Part shown: piece after piece, positions 26,878-37,720 of the stretch | Numbering within the stretch: position 1 is the first letter of the stretch | How the letters are laid out: the number at the start of each line of letters is the position of its first letter | Source of the DNA: Pseudomonas guineae | Lineage (GTDB): Bacteria; Pseudomonadota; Gammaproteobacteria; Pseudomonadales; Pseudomonadaceae | Assembly: GCF_900113745.1 (NCBI RefSeq) | Contig: NZ_FOQL01000001.1 | Location: 310,001 to 374,000, forward strand | Reading direction: 5' to 3' | DNA: 64,000 nt | Notes under the pieces: model-generated | Databases searched by the model: none | What the model was told of the DNA's origin: nothing | What the model saw: the letters and a program-made list of their open reading frames with translations, nothing else | Translations under genes and position numbers: made by a program

Positions 26878-29721
26878 ATGGCGCAGTATGAACCGGGGCA
26901 ACGCTGGATCAGTGACAGCGAAGCAGAGCTGGGTTTGGGAACCGTTCTGATGCAGGACGGCCGCATGCTCACCGTGCTCTACCCGGCCACCGGCGAAACC
27001 CGCCAGTACGCCATGCGCAGTGCGCCCTTGACCCGCGTACGCTTTTCACCAGGCGATGAAATCACCCATTTCGAAGGCTGGAAACTGACCGTACAGGAAG
27101 TCGACGATGTTGACGGCCTGCTGGTTTATCACGGCCTTAATGCGCAGCACGAAAGTGTCACCCTGCCGGAAACCCAGCTGTCGAACTTTATTCAGTTCCG
27201 CCTGGCCAGTGACCGTCTGTTCGCCGGGCAGATCGACCCGCTGCCTTGGTTCGCCCTGCGCTACCACACCCTCGATTACACCAGCCGCCAGTTGCAGTCC
27301 AGCCTCTGGGGTTTGGGTGGTGTGCGTGCGCAACCGATTGCGCACCAACTGCATATCGCCCGCGAAGTCGCCGACCGCATCGCCCCGCGCGTACTCCTAG
27401 CGGACGAAGTGGGCCTGGGTAAAACCATCGAAGCCGGCTTGGTGATCCATCGCCAGCTGCTCTCCGGACGCGCCAACCGCGTGCTGATTCTGGTGCCGGA
27501 AAACCTCCAGCACCAATGGCTGGTGGAGATGCGCCGGCGCTTCAACTTAGATGTCGCGCTGTTTGACGAAGAGCGCTTTATCGAAAGCGATGCCAGCAAT
27601 CCGTTCGAAGACTGCCAACTGGCGCTGGTTGCGTTGGAGTGGCTGTGTGAAGACGAGAAGGCCCAAGACGCGCTGTTTGCTGCCGGCTGGGACATGCTAG
27701 TGGTCGACGAAGCACACCACCTAGTCTGGCATCCGGAACACGCCAGCGCTGAATACGCGCTGGTCGAGCAACTCGCTGAGATAATCCCTGGCGTATTGCT
27801 GCTCACTGCTACCCCCGAGCAGCTGGGCCAGGACAGCCATTTTGCACGCCTGCGTCTGCTCGACCCGAATCGTTTCCATGATCTGGCCGCCTTCCGCGCA
27901 GAGAGCGAGCACTACAAGCCAATTGCCGAAGCCGTGCAGGAACTGCTGGATAATGGCCGCCTATCTGAAGCGGCGCATAAGACTATCCACGACTTCCTCG
28001 GTGACGGTGGCGAGGCGCTGTTGGGCGCCGTCAGCGACGGCGACATCCAAGCCTCGGCGCGCCTGGTGCGCGAGCTGCTCGACCGTCATGGCACCGGTCG
28101 CCTGCTGTTCCGCAACACCCGTGCGGCCGTGCAAGGCTTCCCGGACCGCGAACTGCACCCCTACCCGCTGGCCAGCCCCGACGAATACATGGAGCTGCCC
28201 ATCGGTGAACATGCCGACCTCTACCCGGAAGTCAGCTACCAAGCACAGACCGATGTCGATGAAGACCAGCGCTGGTGGAAGTTTGACCCACGCGTTGAAT
28301 GGCTGATCGACACCCTGAAGATGCTCAAGAAGTTCAAGGTGCTGGTGATCTGCGCCCATGCCGAAACCGCCATGGACCTGGAAGACGCCCTGCGCGTGCG
28401 CAAAGGCATCCCCGCAACCGTGTTCCACGAGGGCATGAACATCCTTGAGCGTGACCGCGCCGCCGCCTACTTCGCCGACGAAGAATTCGGCGCCCAGGTG
28501 CTGATCTGCTCGGAAATTGGCTCCGAAGGCCGCAACTTCCAGTTCGCTCACCACCTGGTGCTGTTCGATCTGCCGGCGCACCCGGATCTGCTTGAGCAAC
28601 GTATCGGCCGACTCGACCGCATTGGCCAGAAGCACCGCATTCAGCTGCATGTGCCGTACCTGGAAAACAGCCCGCAAGAGCGTCTGTTCCAGTGGTACCA
28701 CCAGGCCCTGAACGCCTTTCTCGCCACCTGCCCGACCGGCAACGCCTTGCAGCACCAATTCGGCAGTCGCCTGCTGCCCATGCTGGAAAGCGGCGATGAC
28801 GGCGAATGGCAAGCGCTGGTTGATGAAGCCACAGCCGAGCGCCTGCGCCTGGAAGACGAACTGCATGCCGGGCGCGACCGCTTGCTGGAACTCAACTCCG
28901 GCGGTGCTGGCGAAGGCGAGGCGCTGGTCGAGGCCATTCTCGAACAGGACGACCAATTCGCCCTGCCGATCTATATGGAGCAACTGTTCGACGCCTTTGG
29001 CATCGACAGCGAAGACCACTCCGACAACGCACTGATCCTGCGTCCCAGCGAGAAAATGCTGGATGCCAGCTTCCCTCTGGGCGACGACGAAGGCGTGACC
29101 ATCACCTACGACCGCGACACGGCGTTGGCGCGCGAGGACATGCAGTTCCTCACTTGGGAGCACCCTATGGTGCAGGGCGGCATGGACTTGGTGCGTTCCG
29201 GCTCGATGGGTAACACCGGCGTCGCGTTGATCAAAAACAAGGCGCTTAAAGCTGGCACCGTACTGCTGGAAATGCTCTACGTCAGTGAGGTGGTCGCACC
29301 CCGCGCCCTGCAACTGGGCCGTTATCTGCCGCCGATCGCCCTGCGCTGCCTGCTCGACGGCAACGGCAACGACCTGGCCGCCAAGGTCTCGTTCGAGAAG
29401 CTCAATGAGCAGCTGGAAACCGTGCCACGTGCCAGCGCCAACAAGTTCGTCCAGGCCCAACGCGACAGCCTCAACCCGCTGATCAACGCCGGTGAAAGCA
29501 AGGTCGCTGACCGTCACAACAGCCGCGTCGACGAAGCCAAACGGCGCCTGGCTGCCGAAACCGACGAAGAACTGGCGCGCTTAGTTGCCCTGCAAGCGGT
29601 CAACCCAAGCGTACGCGACAGCGAACTCAACGCCCTGCGCCAATTGCGCGAGCAGGGCTTAGCCATGCTCGACAAAGCCGCGCTGCGCCTCGAAGCTATC
29701 CGCGTGCTGGTCGCCGGTTAA
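26878..29721 (+). CDS. rapA: RNA polymerase-associated ATPase RapA (HepA), Swi2/Snf2 family
   Basis: Recycles stalled or post-termination RNA polymerase. It is 947 residues from [20 protein letters not shown], with GGGAGA upstream; a TTG frame starting earlier is not conserved. N-terminal Tudor-like domains are followed by helicase motif I ([15 protein letters not shown], near residue 180) and DEAH (VVDEAHHL, near 275). Motifs V-VI ([17 protein letters not shown] and [12 protein letters not shown]) follow, then the RapA C-terminal domain. Length equals the usual ~950. A strong terminator follows. Confidence 0.97.
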   Translation: MAQYEPGQRWISDSEAELGLGTVLMQDGRMLTVLYPATGETRQYAMRSAPLTRVRFSPGDEITHFEGWKLTVQEVDDVDGLLVYHGLNAQHESVTLPETQLSNFIQFRLASDRLFAGQIDPLPWFALRYHTLDYTSRQLQSSLWGLGGVRAQPIAHQLHIAREVADRIAPRVLLADEVGLGKTIEAGLVIHRQLLSGRANRVLILVPENLQHQWLVEMRRRFNLDVALFDEERFIESDASNPFEDCQLALVALEWLCEDEKAQDALFAAGWDMLVVDEAHHLVWHPEHASAEYALVEQLAEIIPGVLLLTATPEQLGQDSHFARLRLLDPNRFHDLAAFRAESEHYKPIAEAVQELLDNGRLSEAAHKTIHDFLGDGGEALLGAVSDGDIQASARLVRELLDRHGTGRLLFRNTRAAVQGFPDRELHPYPLASPDEYMELPIGEHADLYPEVSYQAQTDVDEDQRWWKFDPRVEWLIDTLKMLKKFKVLVICAHAETAMDLEDALRVRKGIPATVFHEGMNILERDRAAAYFADEEFGAQVLICSEIGSEGRNFQFAHHLVLFDLPAHPDLLEQRIGRLDRIGQKHRIQLHVPYLENSPQERLFQWYHQALNAFLATCPTGNALQHQFGSRLLPMLESGDDGEWQALVDEATAERLRLEDELHAGRDRLLELNSGGAGEGEALVEAILEQDDQFALPIYMEQLFDAFGIDSEDHSDNALILRPSEKMLDASFPLGDDEGVTITYDRDTALAREDMQFLTWEHPMVQGGMDLVRSGSMGNTGVALIKNKALKAGTVLLEMLYVSEVVAPRALQLGRYLPPIALRCLLDGNGNDLAAKVSFEKLNEQLETVPRASANKFVQAQRDSLNPLINAGESKVADRHNSRVDEAKRRLAAETDEELARLVALQAVNPSVRDSELNALRQLREQGLAMLDKAALRLEAIRVLVAG

Positions 29722-29733
29722 GCCTAAGGGTTA

Positions 29734-29781
29734 CCCCAGACAGCAAAAGGCCCGCAGTTGCGGGCCTTTTGCTGTCTGGGG
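29734..29781. terminator. Bidirectional terminator between rapA and the MFS gene
   Basis: A perfect inverted repeat of 22 bp (CCCCAGACAGCAAAAGGCCCGC with its complement) around AGTT. The inner arms AAAAGGCCCGC/GCGGGCCTTTT give a T-run in both directions. It is unusually long for a terminator. Confidence 0.85.
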
Positions 29782-29788
29782 TCCGACT

Positions 29789-31126
29789 TCAGGCCGGTAC
29801 ACCTTCAGCCATGCCCCGCTGCATCTGCGCCGCATCGCTAACAAAGCAACGTGAGGCCTGGACCAACGCCAGCATGGTCATAAACAAGGCAACCGGAATC
29901 AGGTACATGGCGTTGTGCAAGCCAACAGCCTTGAAGGACTCATTCATCTCACTCGCGCCTGCCGCCAGCATCGCCGCCTGGGAGTAATGGTCGGATAACA
30001 CCCCAACAGCTACCGGACCGAGGCCACCACCGAGCAGGTACAACCCGGCGAAGAACAGTGCCATGGCCGTGGCGCGCAGGCGTGGTTCAATCACATCCTG
30101 AATCGCGGTGTACACGCAGGTGTAAAAATTGTAAGCAAACAGCCAGCCGAGACTGAACAACGCCACGAATACGGCGATCTCGACTCGCCCAGCGAACAAG
30201 GCATAACCGGTCGCTACGGATGCGATCAGCATGCTCACGGCAGCAAACAACAATCGTCCGCTCTGCCAGCGCTGGTGGATTTTATCTGCCAGCCAGCCAC
30301 CCAACGTCAGGCCAACCAAACCGGTTAGGCCAACGATCACCCCGGTGGCCATTGCCGCTTGCTCCAACGGCATCAAAAAGTAGCGCTGCAGCATCGGCAC
30401 CATAAATGAGTTGCACGCGTAAGTAGCGAAGTTGAACGTCAGCCCCGCGACCACCAGCCACCAGAAAGTACGAATCGCCAGCACCTTGCGCACGGGCTTA
30501 TCCACTGGCGTAGTTTGCGACTTCACCTGTTCGGCTGCGCCGCGTGCGGGCTCTTTAATGAAGAACATAAACAACGCTAGGATCACCCCCGGTACAGCGG
30601 CAATAAAGAACGGCGCGCGCCAGCTGTCGAAGGCCTTAACCATTGCCCCGATGGTGAAGAACGCCAACAGTAAACCAAGCGGCAGCCCGAGCATAAAGAT
30701 ACCCATAGCCCGCGCGCGCTTGTGTGCCGGGAACAGGTCGCCAATCAGGGAGTTAGCCGCCGGCGCGTAGCTGGCCTCACCAATCCCCACCCCCATGCGA
30801 ATCAGCAGGAAACTCCAGAAATTCCAAGCCAAGCCGTTCACGGCGGTCAGGCCGCTCCAGACGGCCAGGCCCCAGCCCATAATTTTGCGCCGTGCGCCCG
30901 TGTCAGCCATGCGCCCCAGCGGCACACCGGCGATGGCGTAGACAATGGTAAAGGCCGTACCGATTAAACCCAGCTGGAGGTCGCTGAGGTTCCATTCCAT
31001 GCGGATCGGCTCGATGATGATCGCCGGAATGGTGCGGTCAAAAAAGTTGAACAGGTTGGCGAGAAAAAGCAGGAACAGAATGCGCCAGGCATTCGTCGCT
31101 TGGAGGGACTGCTGCATGGAATCCAT
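29789..31126 (-). CDS. MFS transporter (spinster/organic-anion-like)
   Basis: 445 residues with 12 predicted membrane spans. Span 1 (WRILFLLFLANLFNFFDRTI) and the loop-2 motif GRMADTGARRK (G-x3-D-x-x-G-R-R like) are typical of the major facilitator superfamily. A central hydrophilic loop (EPARGAAEQVKSQTTPVDK) divides the two halves. The ATG at 31126 or one three codons later could start it. It lies 234 bp downstream of the hyi/glxR-like pair on the same strand, so it may carry the same sugar acid; this is inference. Confidence 0.85.
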   Translation of the reverse strand: MDSMQQSLQATNAWRILFLLFLANLFNFFDRTIPAIIIEPIRMEWNLSDLQLGLIGTAFTIVYAIAGVPLGRMADTGARRKIMGWGLAVWSGLTAVNGLAWNFWSFLLIRMGVGIGEASYAPAANSLIGDLFPAHKRARAMGIFMLGLPLGLLLAFFTIGAMVKAFDSWRAPFFIAAVPGVILALFMFFIKEPARGAAEQVKSQTTPVDKPVRKVLAIRTFWWLVVAGLTFNFATYACNSFMVPMLQRYFLMPLEQAAMATGVIVGLTGLVGLTLGGWLADKIHQRWQSGRLLFAAVSMLIASVATGYALFAGRVEIAVFVALFSLGWLFAYNFYTCVYTAIQDVIEPRLRATAMALFFAGLYLLGGGLGPVAVGVLSDHYSQAAMLAAGASEMNESFKAVGLHNAMYLIPVALFMTMLALVQASRCFVSDAAQMQRGMAEGVPA

Positions 31127-31360
31127 CTCTAATTATTGTTATCAAAGCACGTCAGCCGCACTAAGCGTACCGCCGTGCTCAGCACCTACAGGGCCAATCT
31201 AGAGCCATGCACTTAGGCTGTCTGTGACTATTTGTGCGGTGTATGTAGGGTAATCGCCGCCGAGGCAAGCGCCCGCGCACAGAGCACTTCAGGATGGCGG
31301 AGACGAGAAGACCGGCCGCAAGCTAAGCCACGCGAATACGGCTCGCCTCGATCAAAGGAG

Positions 31361-32155
31361 TCAACAGTCACGTAACAGTTCGCGCCACTCGCTCAGCCAA
31401 CCCAAGCTTGCGCCGGTTCCCGCCGCGCCCGGTCGATACTCGGCCGCCAACCAGCCCTGATAACCGCTCGCGCGCAATGCTGTCAGCAGCGGTGCGAATT
31501 GCAGTTCACCACTGCCTGGCGCACCACGCCCGGGATAATCGGCAAACTGCACATGACCAATACGCCCTGCCAGCAAGGCGATACCGGCCTGTATGTCCTC
31601 ACCTTGGCGCGCCATGTGGTAAAGATCGTACTGCGCCGACAGATTGGGATGCGCTACCGCCTTGAGCAGCGTATCCAGTTGCGCCGCGGTATTGATCAGA
31701 AAGCCCTGCATATCCAGTGGGTTGATCGCCTCCACCACCACGCCTATGCCCAATAGCTGAAAGGCCTCGGCGGCCATGCGCAAGTTACGAATCAGACACG
31801 CCTGCGCCTGCTCAGGCTCAAGTCCTTCGGCTAACCGCCCCGGCAGCACATTGACCAGCGCCGGACGCACCATGGCGGCGTAGCTCAGCGCCTCCTGTAG
31901 AACCAGATCAAACTCGGTTTGGCGCCCAGGCACCGCCGCCAAGCCCGCACCACCGCTCATCAGGTCACCCGCCGGCAGGTTGATAAGACGCAGCGGCATA
32001 CCTGCCGTCTCCAGCGCCTCTTTCAGGCGAATGGCCGGCAGCTCATAGGGAAACTGGATTTCCACTCCATCAAAACCCGCAGCGGCGGCAGCCACCACGC
32101 GCTCGATCAGCGGCAACTCGGTAAACAACAACGACAGGTTGGCGGCAATCTTCAT
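31361..32155 (-). CDS. hyi: Hydroxypyruvate isomerase-like TIM-barrel protein (Hyi/OtnI family)
   Basis: 264 residues of the xylose-isomerase-like TIM-barrel family. It starts MKIAANLSLLFTELPLIERV, then has GFDGVEIQFPYELP with the first metal Glu, and VVEAINPLDMQGFLI. LSAQYDLYHMARQGEDI and HVQFADYPGRGAPGSGE follow, all hallmarks of hydroxypyruvate/2-oxo-tetronate isomerase. It overlaps the upstream reductase gene by 4 bp. With that neighbour it would convert hydroxypyruvate or a four-carbon sugar acid; glyoxylate carboligase is not in the window. Confidence 0.82.
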   Translation of the reverse strand: MKIAANLSLLFTELPLIERVVAAAAAGFDGVEIQFPYELPAIRLKEALETAGMPLRLINLPAGDLMSGGAGLAAVPGRQTEFDLVLQEALSYAAMVRPALVNVLPGRLAEGLEPEQAQACLIRNLRMAAEAFQLLGIGVVVEAINPLDMQGFLINTAAQLDTLLKAVAHPNLSAQYDLYHMARQGEDIQAGIALLAGRIGHVQFADYPGRGAPGSGELQFAPLLTALRASGYQGWLAAEYRPGAAGTGASLGWLSEWRELLRDC

Positions 32156-33057
32156 GGCTGTGGCTCTTGATGCTGTGGCTTCCGATACAGCTGGACCAGG
32201 GTTGCAGGATCATGCTCCAGATTGCCCTGACTGCCGTGCTGGCGCATTAGTTGCGCGGCTAAACCGCTGAGGGGCGTGGCCGAACCGATCTGCTGTGACA
32301 GCTTGATCGCCGTATCCAAGTCTTTAAGCAAAGTGCGCACATGCCACTTGACCGGTTCGAACTGACTGTCGGCCATTTGCGGTGCGAGAATTTGCAGCGG
32401 TTTGGAGTCGGCAAAACCGCCGGCCAGTGCTGGGGCGATCAGACTGGCATCGACGCCAGCCTGCTCCGCCAAGGCCACTACTTCGGCAATCACTAGGGCG
32501 TTGCAGGCCACGATCATCTGGTTGCATACCTTGGTGACCTGACCTGCCCCCACGTCGCCCATGCGCGTGAGCCGTTGCCCAAGGTGCGCGAGAATCGGCC
32601 GCACACGCTCGACGTCCTCCACCCGGCCACCGGCCATGATTACCAGCGTACCGTTGGCGGCTCCCAGGGTGCCGCCGGATACCGGCGCATCGACCCAATG
32701 CATACCACAGCGGGCGTGCAGCTCAGCCGCCATCGCACGGGTAGCCGCTGGCTCCAGGCTGGAAAAATCTACCAGCAGCTGCCCTGGCTTGGCCGTTTCA
32801 ACAATGCCACCTGGGCCGAACACCACCTCGCGTACCACCTCAGTATTGGCCAAACAGAGCATGACGATATCGGCCCGGGCGCAGAGCTGCGCTGGACTCG
32901 CGACCGCTTGTGCGCCCAGCGCCTGCAGAGGGGCGCATTTTTCACTCGAGCGGTTCCAGACCGTCAGCGCAAAACTAGCGGCCAGCAGGCGCTGGGTCAT
33001 GGGCAGGCCCATCAGGCCAATACCCGCGAATGCCAAAGCTGGAAGAGGTGAGGACAT
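32152..33057 (-). CDS. glxR: Tartronate semialdehyde reductase/3-hydroxyisobutyrate dehydrogenase family (GlxR-like)
   Basis: 301 residues from MSSPLPALAFAGIGLMGLPM; GGAG lies seven bases before this ATG, while the longer frame lacks one. The Rossmann motif FAGIGLMGLPM is the beta-hydroxyacid dehydrogenase opening. The substrate loop DAPVSGGTLGAANGT and catalytic Lys in GAGQVTKVCNQMIV are intact. It overlaps the hyi-like gene by 4 bp. This pairing favours tartronate semialdehyde or a related C4 acid over 3-hydroxyisobutyrate, but the exact substrate is open. Confidence 0.82.
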   Translation of the reverse strand: MSSPLPALAFAGIGLMGLPMTQRLLAASFALTVWNRSSEKCAPLQALGAQAVASPAQLCARADIVMLCLANTEVVREVVFGPGGIVETAKPGQLLVDFSSLEPAATRAMAAELHARCGMHWVDAPVSGGTLGAANGTLVIMAGGRVEDVERVRPILAHLGQRLTRMGDVGAGQVTKVCNQMIVACNALVIAEVVALAEQAGVDASLIAPALAGGFADSKPLQILAPQMADSQFEPVKWHVRTLLKDLDTAIKLSQQIGSATPLSGLAAQLMRQHGSQGNLEHDPATLVQLYRKPQHQEPQP

Positions 33058-33222
33058 AGGCAGACTCCAATTCAATCAAGGCCACCATCTTAGCCCAGGT
33101 TGCACCGGCATCCGCCTTACCCAGACAACGGCCGGACAAGGGCGTACGGGCTTGCACAACAAAACAGAGTTGAATGAAAGGCGGCTGACGCAGACCTATT
33201 GCAAAGGCCTGCGTAAAGCGCC

Positions 33223-33591
33223 TTACAAGCCGTCCTTTTCCAGATGATCGAGATTGACCGGCTCGCCGCTGTGCGCGCCCAGCTTGGCACGAATGTCCTC
33301 GAACATCTGATCGTACTCAGAGTGACTGCGCATGATCAGGCTGCTATTAGCCGGCAAACCATGTTTATGCCCCAGCCGGCTGACTACGCTGGCGAAGTTG
33401 TAGGCGGTGTCGCGGTGCAGCTCGAAAGTCTCTTCAAAAGCCTTGCCATCCACCTGCCCACGCATGCGCATCTGCAACATCGGGCCTTCACTCGGGTCCT
33501 GACGCACGTCGTAATAAAGGTCGACGCTGAAGAGCGGCATCTCAACAGTGGCCAAGGTATTGGCGCGATGCAAATGACCGGGTTCAAACAT
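33223..33591 (-). CDS. DUF5064-family protein
   Basis: 122 residues from MFEPGHLHRANTLATVEMPL, with AGGAG before the ATG; the upstream extension is not conserved. The body (DLYYDVRQDPSEGPMLQMRM, then ELHRDTAYNFASVVSRLGHK) matches the small Pseudomonas family called DUF5064. Soluble, no signal peptide, no catalytic motif. It follows the DUF2288 gene on the same strand by 74 bp. Function unknown. Confidence 0.8.
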   Translation of the reverse strand: MFEPGHLHRANTLATVEMPLFSVDLYYDVRQDPSEGPMLQMRMRGQVDGKAFEETFELHRDTAYNFASVVSRLGHKHGLPANSSLIMRSHSEYDQMFEDIRAKLGAHSGEPVNLDHLEKDGL

Positions 33592-33665
33592 GCTGGCAGC
33601 TCCTGCAATCAGTCGGCGGTGCTGCCAGCATAGCTGCTCAGCTGCAGCCTGATACGCGCGCCAAC

Positions 33666-33983
33666 TCAGTGCAGCGGCGCGCGCTCGATACGTTCTTGTG
33701 CCAGCACCCAGGGCGCGACCACCACCGCCCACAGCTCTGGATCGCGGCTTAGCAGGTCTTCAGCACGGCTGTCGTCAACCCGACTCACCTGACCAGCGGC
33801 GAGCCAGGCGGCGACTTTTGCTTGGTCGTTCTGCGCCACGGCCTGCGCCACGGCGATCAGGTCCTGCGCAGCGTCTACCAGCAGCAATGCGCCGCGGGCG
33901 AAGGTAGGTTGTAGCTCTTGCCAGGTTATTGCTGCAGTTTCACCAAGCAGCTTGGCATAGAGGGTGCTAGGTTGTTCAGTCAT
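33666..33983 (-). CDS. DUF2288-family protein
   Basis: 105 residues from MTEQPSTLYAKLLGETAAIT. The pattern TWQELQPTFARGALLLVDAA and the C-terminal ELWAVVVAPWVLAQER match DUF2288, a small cytoplasmic family common in Pseudomonas. The longer frame upstream adds 38 unrelated residues. Function unknown. Confidence 0.8.
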   Translation of the reverse strand: MTEQPSTLYAKLLGETAAITWQELQPTFARGALLLVDAAQDLIAVAQAVAQNDQAKVAAWLAAGQVSRVDDSRAEDLLSRDPELWAVVVAPWVLAQERIERAPLH

Positions 33984-34292
33984 GGGATGCCCTGTCATGG
34001 ATGGCCAATTTACTAATCGGCGGCCATGATAGCGTTCACCCGCTTGCGGGCAAATTCCCGAAGTCATTCGTGACGTTGCCCGCAGAGAGAAAGACACGGC
34101 GTTTTTCTATACGTTTATTACGTTAAAGCGACACCTCAAGCCTTTGCCCCCAGCAAGCGGCTTTTCAAGCCGCGAAGCAGCGCTCTACACTGCACCGGTA
34201 CAGTTGCCGGGGGAATGGCCGGGGAAACAACCCGGTTCTGCAGCTTTGGCCGCCAGAACTACAATAATCAAAACCAATAAGAGTGGAGCACT
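33984..34292. other. Intergenic region upstream of braC with two hairpins
   Basis: This 309-bp gap has no gene. GCGGCTT-TTC-AAGCCGC at 34157-34173 and a GCCGGG...CCCGGT hairpin around 34213-34234 lie in the presumed braC leader. The tract around 34100-34130 (TTTTTCTATACGTTTATTACG) is the AT-richest part and the likeliest promoter position, though no clean -35/-10 pair is visible. Confidence 0.45.
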
Positions 34293-35414
34293 ATGAACAA
34301 GGCTACTAAGCAGATTTCAAAACTGTTTGCCGCCATGGCCATGGCTGGCGTTGCCAGCTACTCGGTAGCGGCTGACACCATCAAAATTGGCCTGGCAGGC
34401 CCAGTCACCGGTGCAGTCGCGCAATACGGTGAGATGCAGTTCATCGGTGCCAAAATGGCCATCGAGCAGATCAACAAAGCCGGTGGGGTTAATGGCGCGC
34501 AACTCGAAGGCGTGGTGTATGACGACGCCTGTGATCCAAAGCAAGCAGTTGCCGTGGCTAACAAAATCGTCAACGACGAAGTTAAATTCGTCGTTGGACA
34601 CCTCTGCTCCAGCTCTACTCAACCTGCGTCAGACATTTATGAAGACGAAGGCATCCTGATGATCACCCCAGCGTCGACCAGCCCAGACGTTACCTCGCGT
34701 GGCTATGAGCTTATCTTCCGCACCATCGGCCTGGACAGCCTGCAAGGTCCAACCGCCGGTAACTTCATTGCCGACCACGTTAAGCCGAAAGCCGTTGCCG
34801 TGATTCACGACAAGCAGCAGTACGGTGAAGGCATCGCCACCGCGGTCAAGCAGACCTTGGAAAGCAAAGGCACTAAGGTTGTTCTGTTCGAAGGCATCAA
34901 CGCCGGCGACAAGGACTTCTCCTCGATGATCTCCAAGCTCAAGCAAGCCAACGTCGACTTCATCTACTACGGTGGCTACCACCCAGAGCTAGGCCTGCTG
35001 CTGCGCCAAGCGTCCGAGAAAGGCCTGAAGGTCAAGTTCATGGGCCCTGAAGGCGTAGGCAACAAGGAAATCTCGGCCATCGCCGGCCCTGCTTCCGAAG
35101 GCATGCTGGTTACCCTGCCGAAGTCGTTCGACCAGGACCCACGTAACCAGGCACTGGTTGATGCATTCAAAGCCAAGAACGAAGACCCAACCGGCCCGTT
35201 CGTATTCCCAGCCTACGCTGCTGTTCAGGTTATCGCTGAAGGCATCAAGAAAGCCGGCGATACCGACACCGCGAAAGTGGCTGCAGCCCTCCGCGCTAAT
35301 AGCTTCGACACCCCGACCGGTAACCTGACCTTCGACGAGAAGGGTGACCTGAAGGACTTCAGCTTCGTGGTGTACGAATGGCACCAGGACGGCACCAAGT
35401 CCGAAGCTAAGTAA
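34293..35414 (+). CDS. braC: Branched-chain amino-acid ABC transporter, periplasmic binding protein BraC/LivK
   Basis: Binds Leu/Ile/Val (and Ala/Thr in Pseudomonas) in the periplasm. Its 373 residues begin with a signal peptide MNKATKQISKLFAAMAMAGV ending in VAA. The mature start DTIKIGLAGPVTGAVAQYGE and the Cys pair in DDACDPKQAV...GHLCSSST are typical of Leu/Ile/Val-binding proteins. GTGGAG precedes the ATG. It is followed by a hairpin and then braDEFG. Confidence 0.96.
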   Translation: MNKATKQISKLFAAMAMAGVASYSVAADTIKIGLAGPVTGAVAQYGEMQFIGAKMAIEQINKAGGVNGAQLEGVVYDDACDPKQAVAVANKIVNDEVKFVVGHLCSSSTQPASDIYEDEGILMITPASTSPDVTSRGYELIFRTIGLDSLQGPTAGNFIADHVKPKAVAVIHDKQQYGEGIATAVKQTLESKGTKVVLFEGINAGDKDFSSMISKLKQANVDFIYYGGYHPELGLLLRQASEKGLKVKFMGPEGVGNKEISAIAGPASEGMLVTLPKSFDQDPRNQALVDAFKAKNEDPTGPFVFPAYAAVQVIAEGIKKAGDTDTAKVAAALRANSFDTPTGNLTFDEKGDLKDFSFVVYEWHQDGTKSEAK

Positions 35415-35431
35415 GCCTCCCCGCCTGAACC

Positions 35432-35461
35432 CAAAGCCCACTGCAACCGCCGTGGGCTTTG
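35432..35461 (+). terminator. Hairpin between braC and braD (attenuator or partial terminator)
   Basis: CAAAGCCCAC/GTGGGCTTTG stem of 10 bp with a 10-base loop; only short T-runs follow. Such a hairpin can raise binding-protein mRNA over permease mRNA, a common layout for ABC importers. Confidence 0.6.
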
Positions 35462-35531
35462 CTTATTAGAAGAATTCCGGTTGCATGCTGCGCCACTAGC
35501 GCTGCCTTGCGTGCCACCCAGGAGTTAGGCA

Positions 35532-36451
<920 letters not shown>

Positions 36452-36455
<4 letters not shown>

Positions 36456-37720
36456 GTTCTGCCATCACTAAAAACCTCAAAACGGCGATCTTCAGTGCCC
36501 TGCTGGTGCTGGCCGTGGCCTATCCGGTACTCGGCCTAAAGCTGACGACTGTGGGCATCAAGCTGGAAGTGCAAGGCGCCAGCCCGGCGATTATCTGGAC
36601 TATCGCCGGCTGCGCCATCGCCATGTTCTTCTGGCAATTGTTCCGCAGCCAACTGAGCGCGGCCTGGAGTCAGGTGCCGAGCTTGCCCAGCGTGCCGAGC
36701 CAGGCGAGCAACTTCCTCACCCTACCTTCGACTCAGCGCTGGATCATCCTAGGCCTGATAATGGTTGCCCTGGCCTGGCCGTTCTTCGGCAGCCGCGGCG
36801 CGGTAGACATCGCCACGCTGATCCTGATCTACGTGATGCTCGGCCTCGGCCTGAATATCGTGGTCGGCCTCGCCGGTCTGCTCGATTTGGGCTACGTCGG
36901 CTTCTATGCCGTCGGTGCTTACAGCTACGCGCTGCTGTCGCACTACTACGGCCTGGGCTTCTGGGTATGCCTACCGATTGCCGGCCTGATGGCGGCCTTC
37001 TTTGGCTTTATCCTCGGTTTCCCGGTGCTGCGCCTGCGCGGTGACTACCTGGCCATCGTTACCTTGGGTTTCGGCGAGATCATCCGTATTTTGCTGCGCA
37101 ACATGACCGAGTTGACTGGCGGCCCCAACGGCATCAGCAACATCGACAAACCGACGCTATTCGGCCTGTCGTTCGAGCGTAAAGCCGCCGAGGGTATGCA
37201 GACCTTCCACGAGTATTTCGGCGTTGCCTACAACTCAATCAACAAGGTGATTTTCCTTTATCTGATCGCTCTGCTGCTGGTATTGCTGACCCTGTTCGTG
37301 ATCAATCGCCTGCTGCGCATGCCGATTGGCCGCGCATGGGAAGCCTTGCGTGAAGACGAAATCGCCTGCCGCGCGCTGGGTATGAACCCAACCGTGATCA
37401 AACTCTCGGCCTTCACCCTGGGCGCGACCTTTGCCGGTTTTGCTGGCAGCTTCTTCGCGGCGCGTCAGGGCTTAGTCACGCCGGAATCGTTCACCTTTAT
37501 TGAATCCGCCATCATCCTCGCCATCGTCGTGCTGGGCGGCATGGGCTCGCAACTGGGCATCATCCTCGCTGCCGTGGTGATGATCCTGCTGCCCGAGCTG
37601 ATGCGTGAGTTCAGTGAGTACCGCATGCTGATGTTCGGTGCCCTGATGGTATTCATGATGATCTGGCGTCCGCAGGGCCTGTTGCCCATGCAGCGTCCGC
37701 ACTTGGAGCTGAAACGATGA
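36452..37720 (+). CDS. braE: Branched-chain amino-acid permease BraE/LivM
   Basis: Second permease subunit, 422 residues. An N-terminal extension of about 120 residues with two membrane spans precedes the LivM core ([20 protein letters not shown], then [20 protein letters not shown]). The EAA loop is [20 protein letters not shown]. It overlaps braD and braF by 4 bp each, indicating coupled translation. Confidence 0.96.

Noticed and set aside
27961..29517. 518-codon open frame on the minus strand opposite rapA
   Set aside because: It is an antisense shadow of a strongly conserved GC-rich gene; it has no recognisable domain, is His/Val/Gln-rich as such shadows are, and lacks a ribosome site.
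29734..29781. Long inverted repeat considered as an insertion-sequence end
   Set aside because: No transposase or target duplication is nearby; position between convergent stops and internal T-runs identify a terminator.
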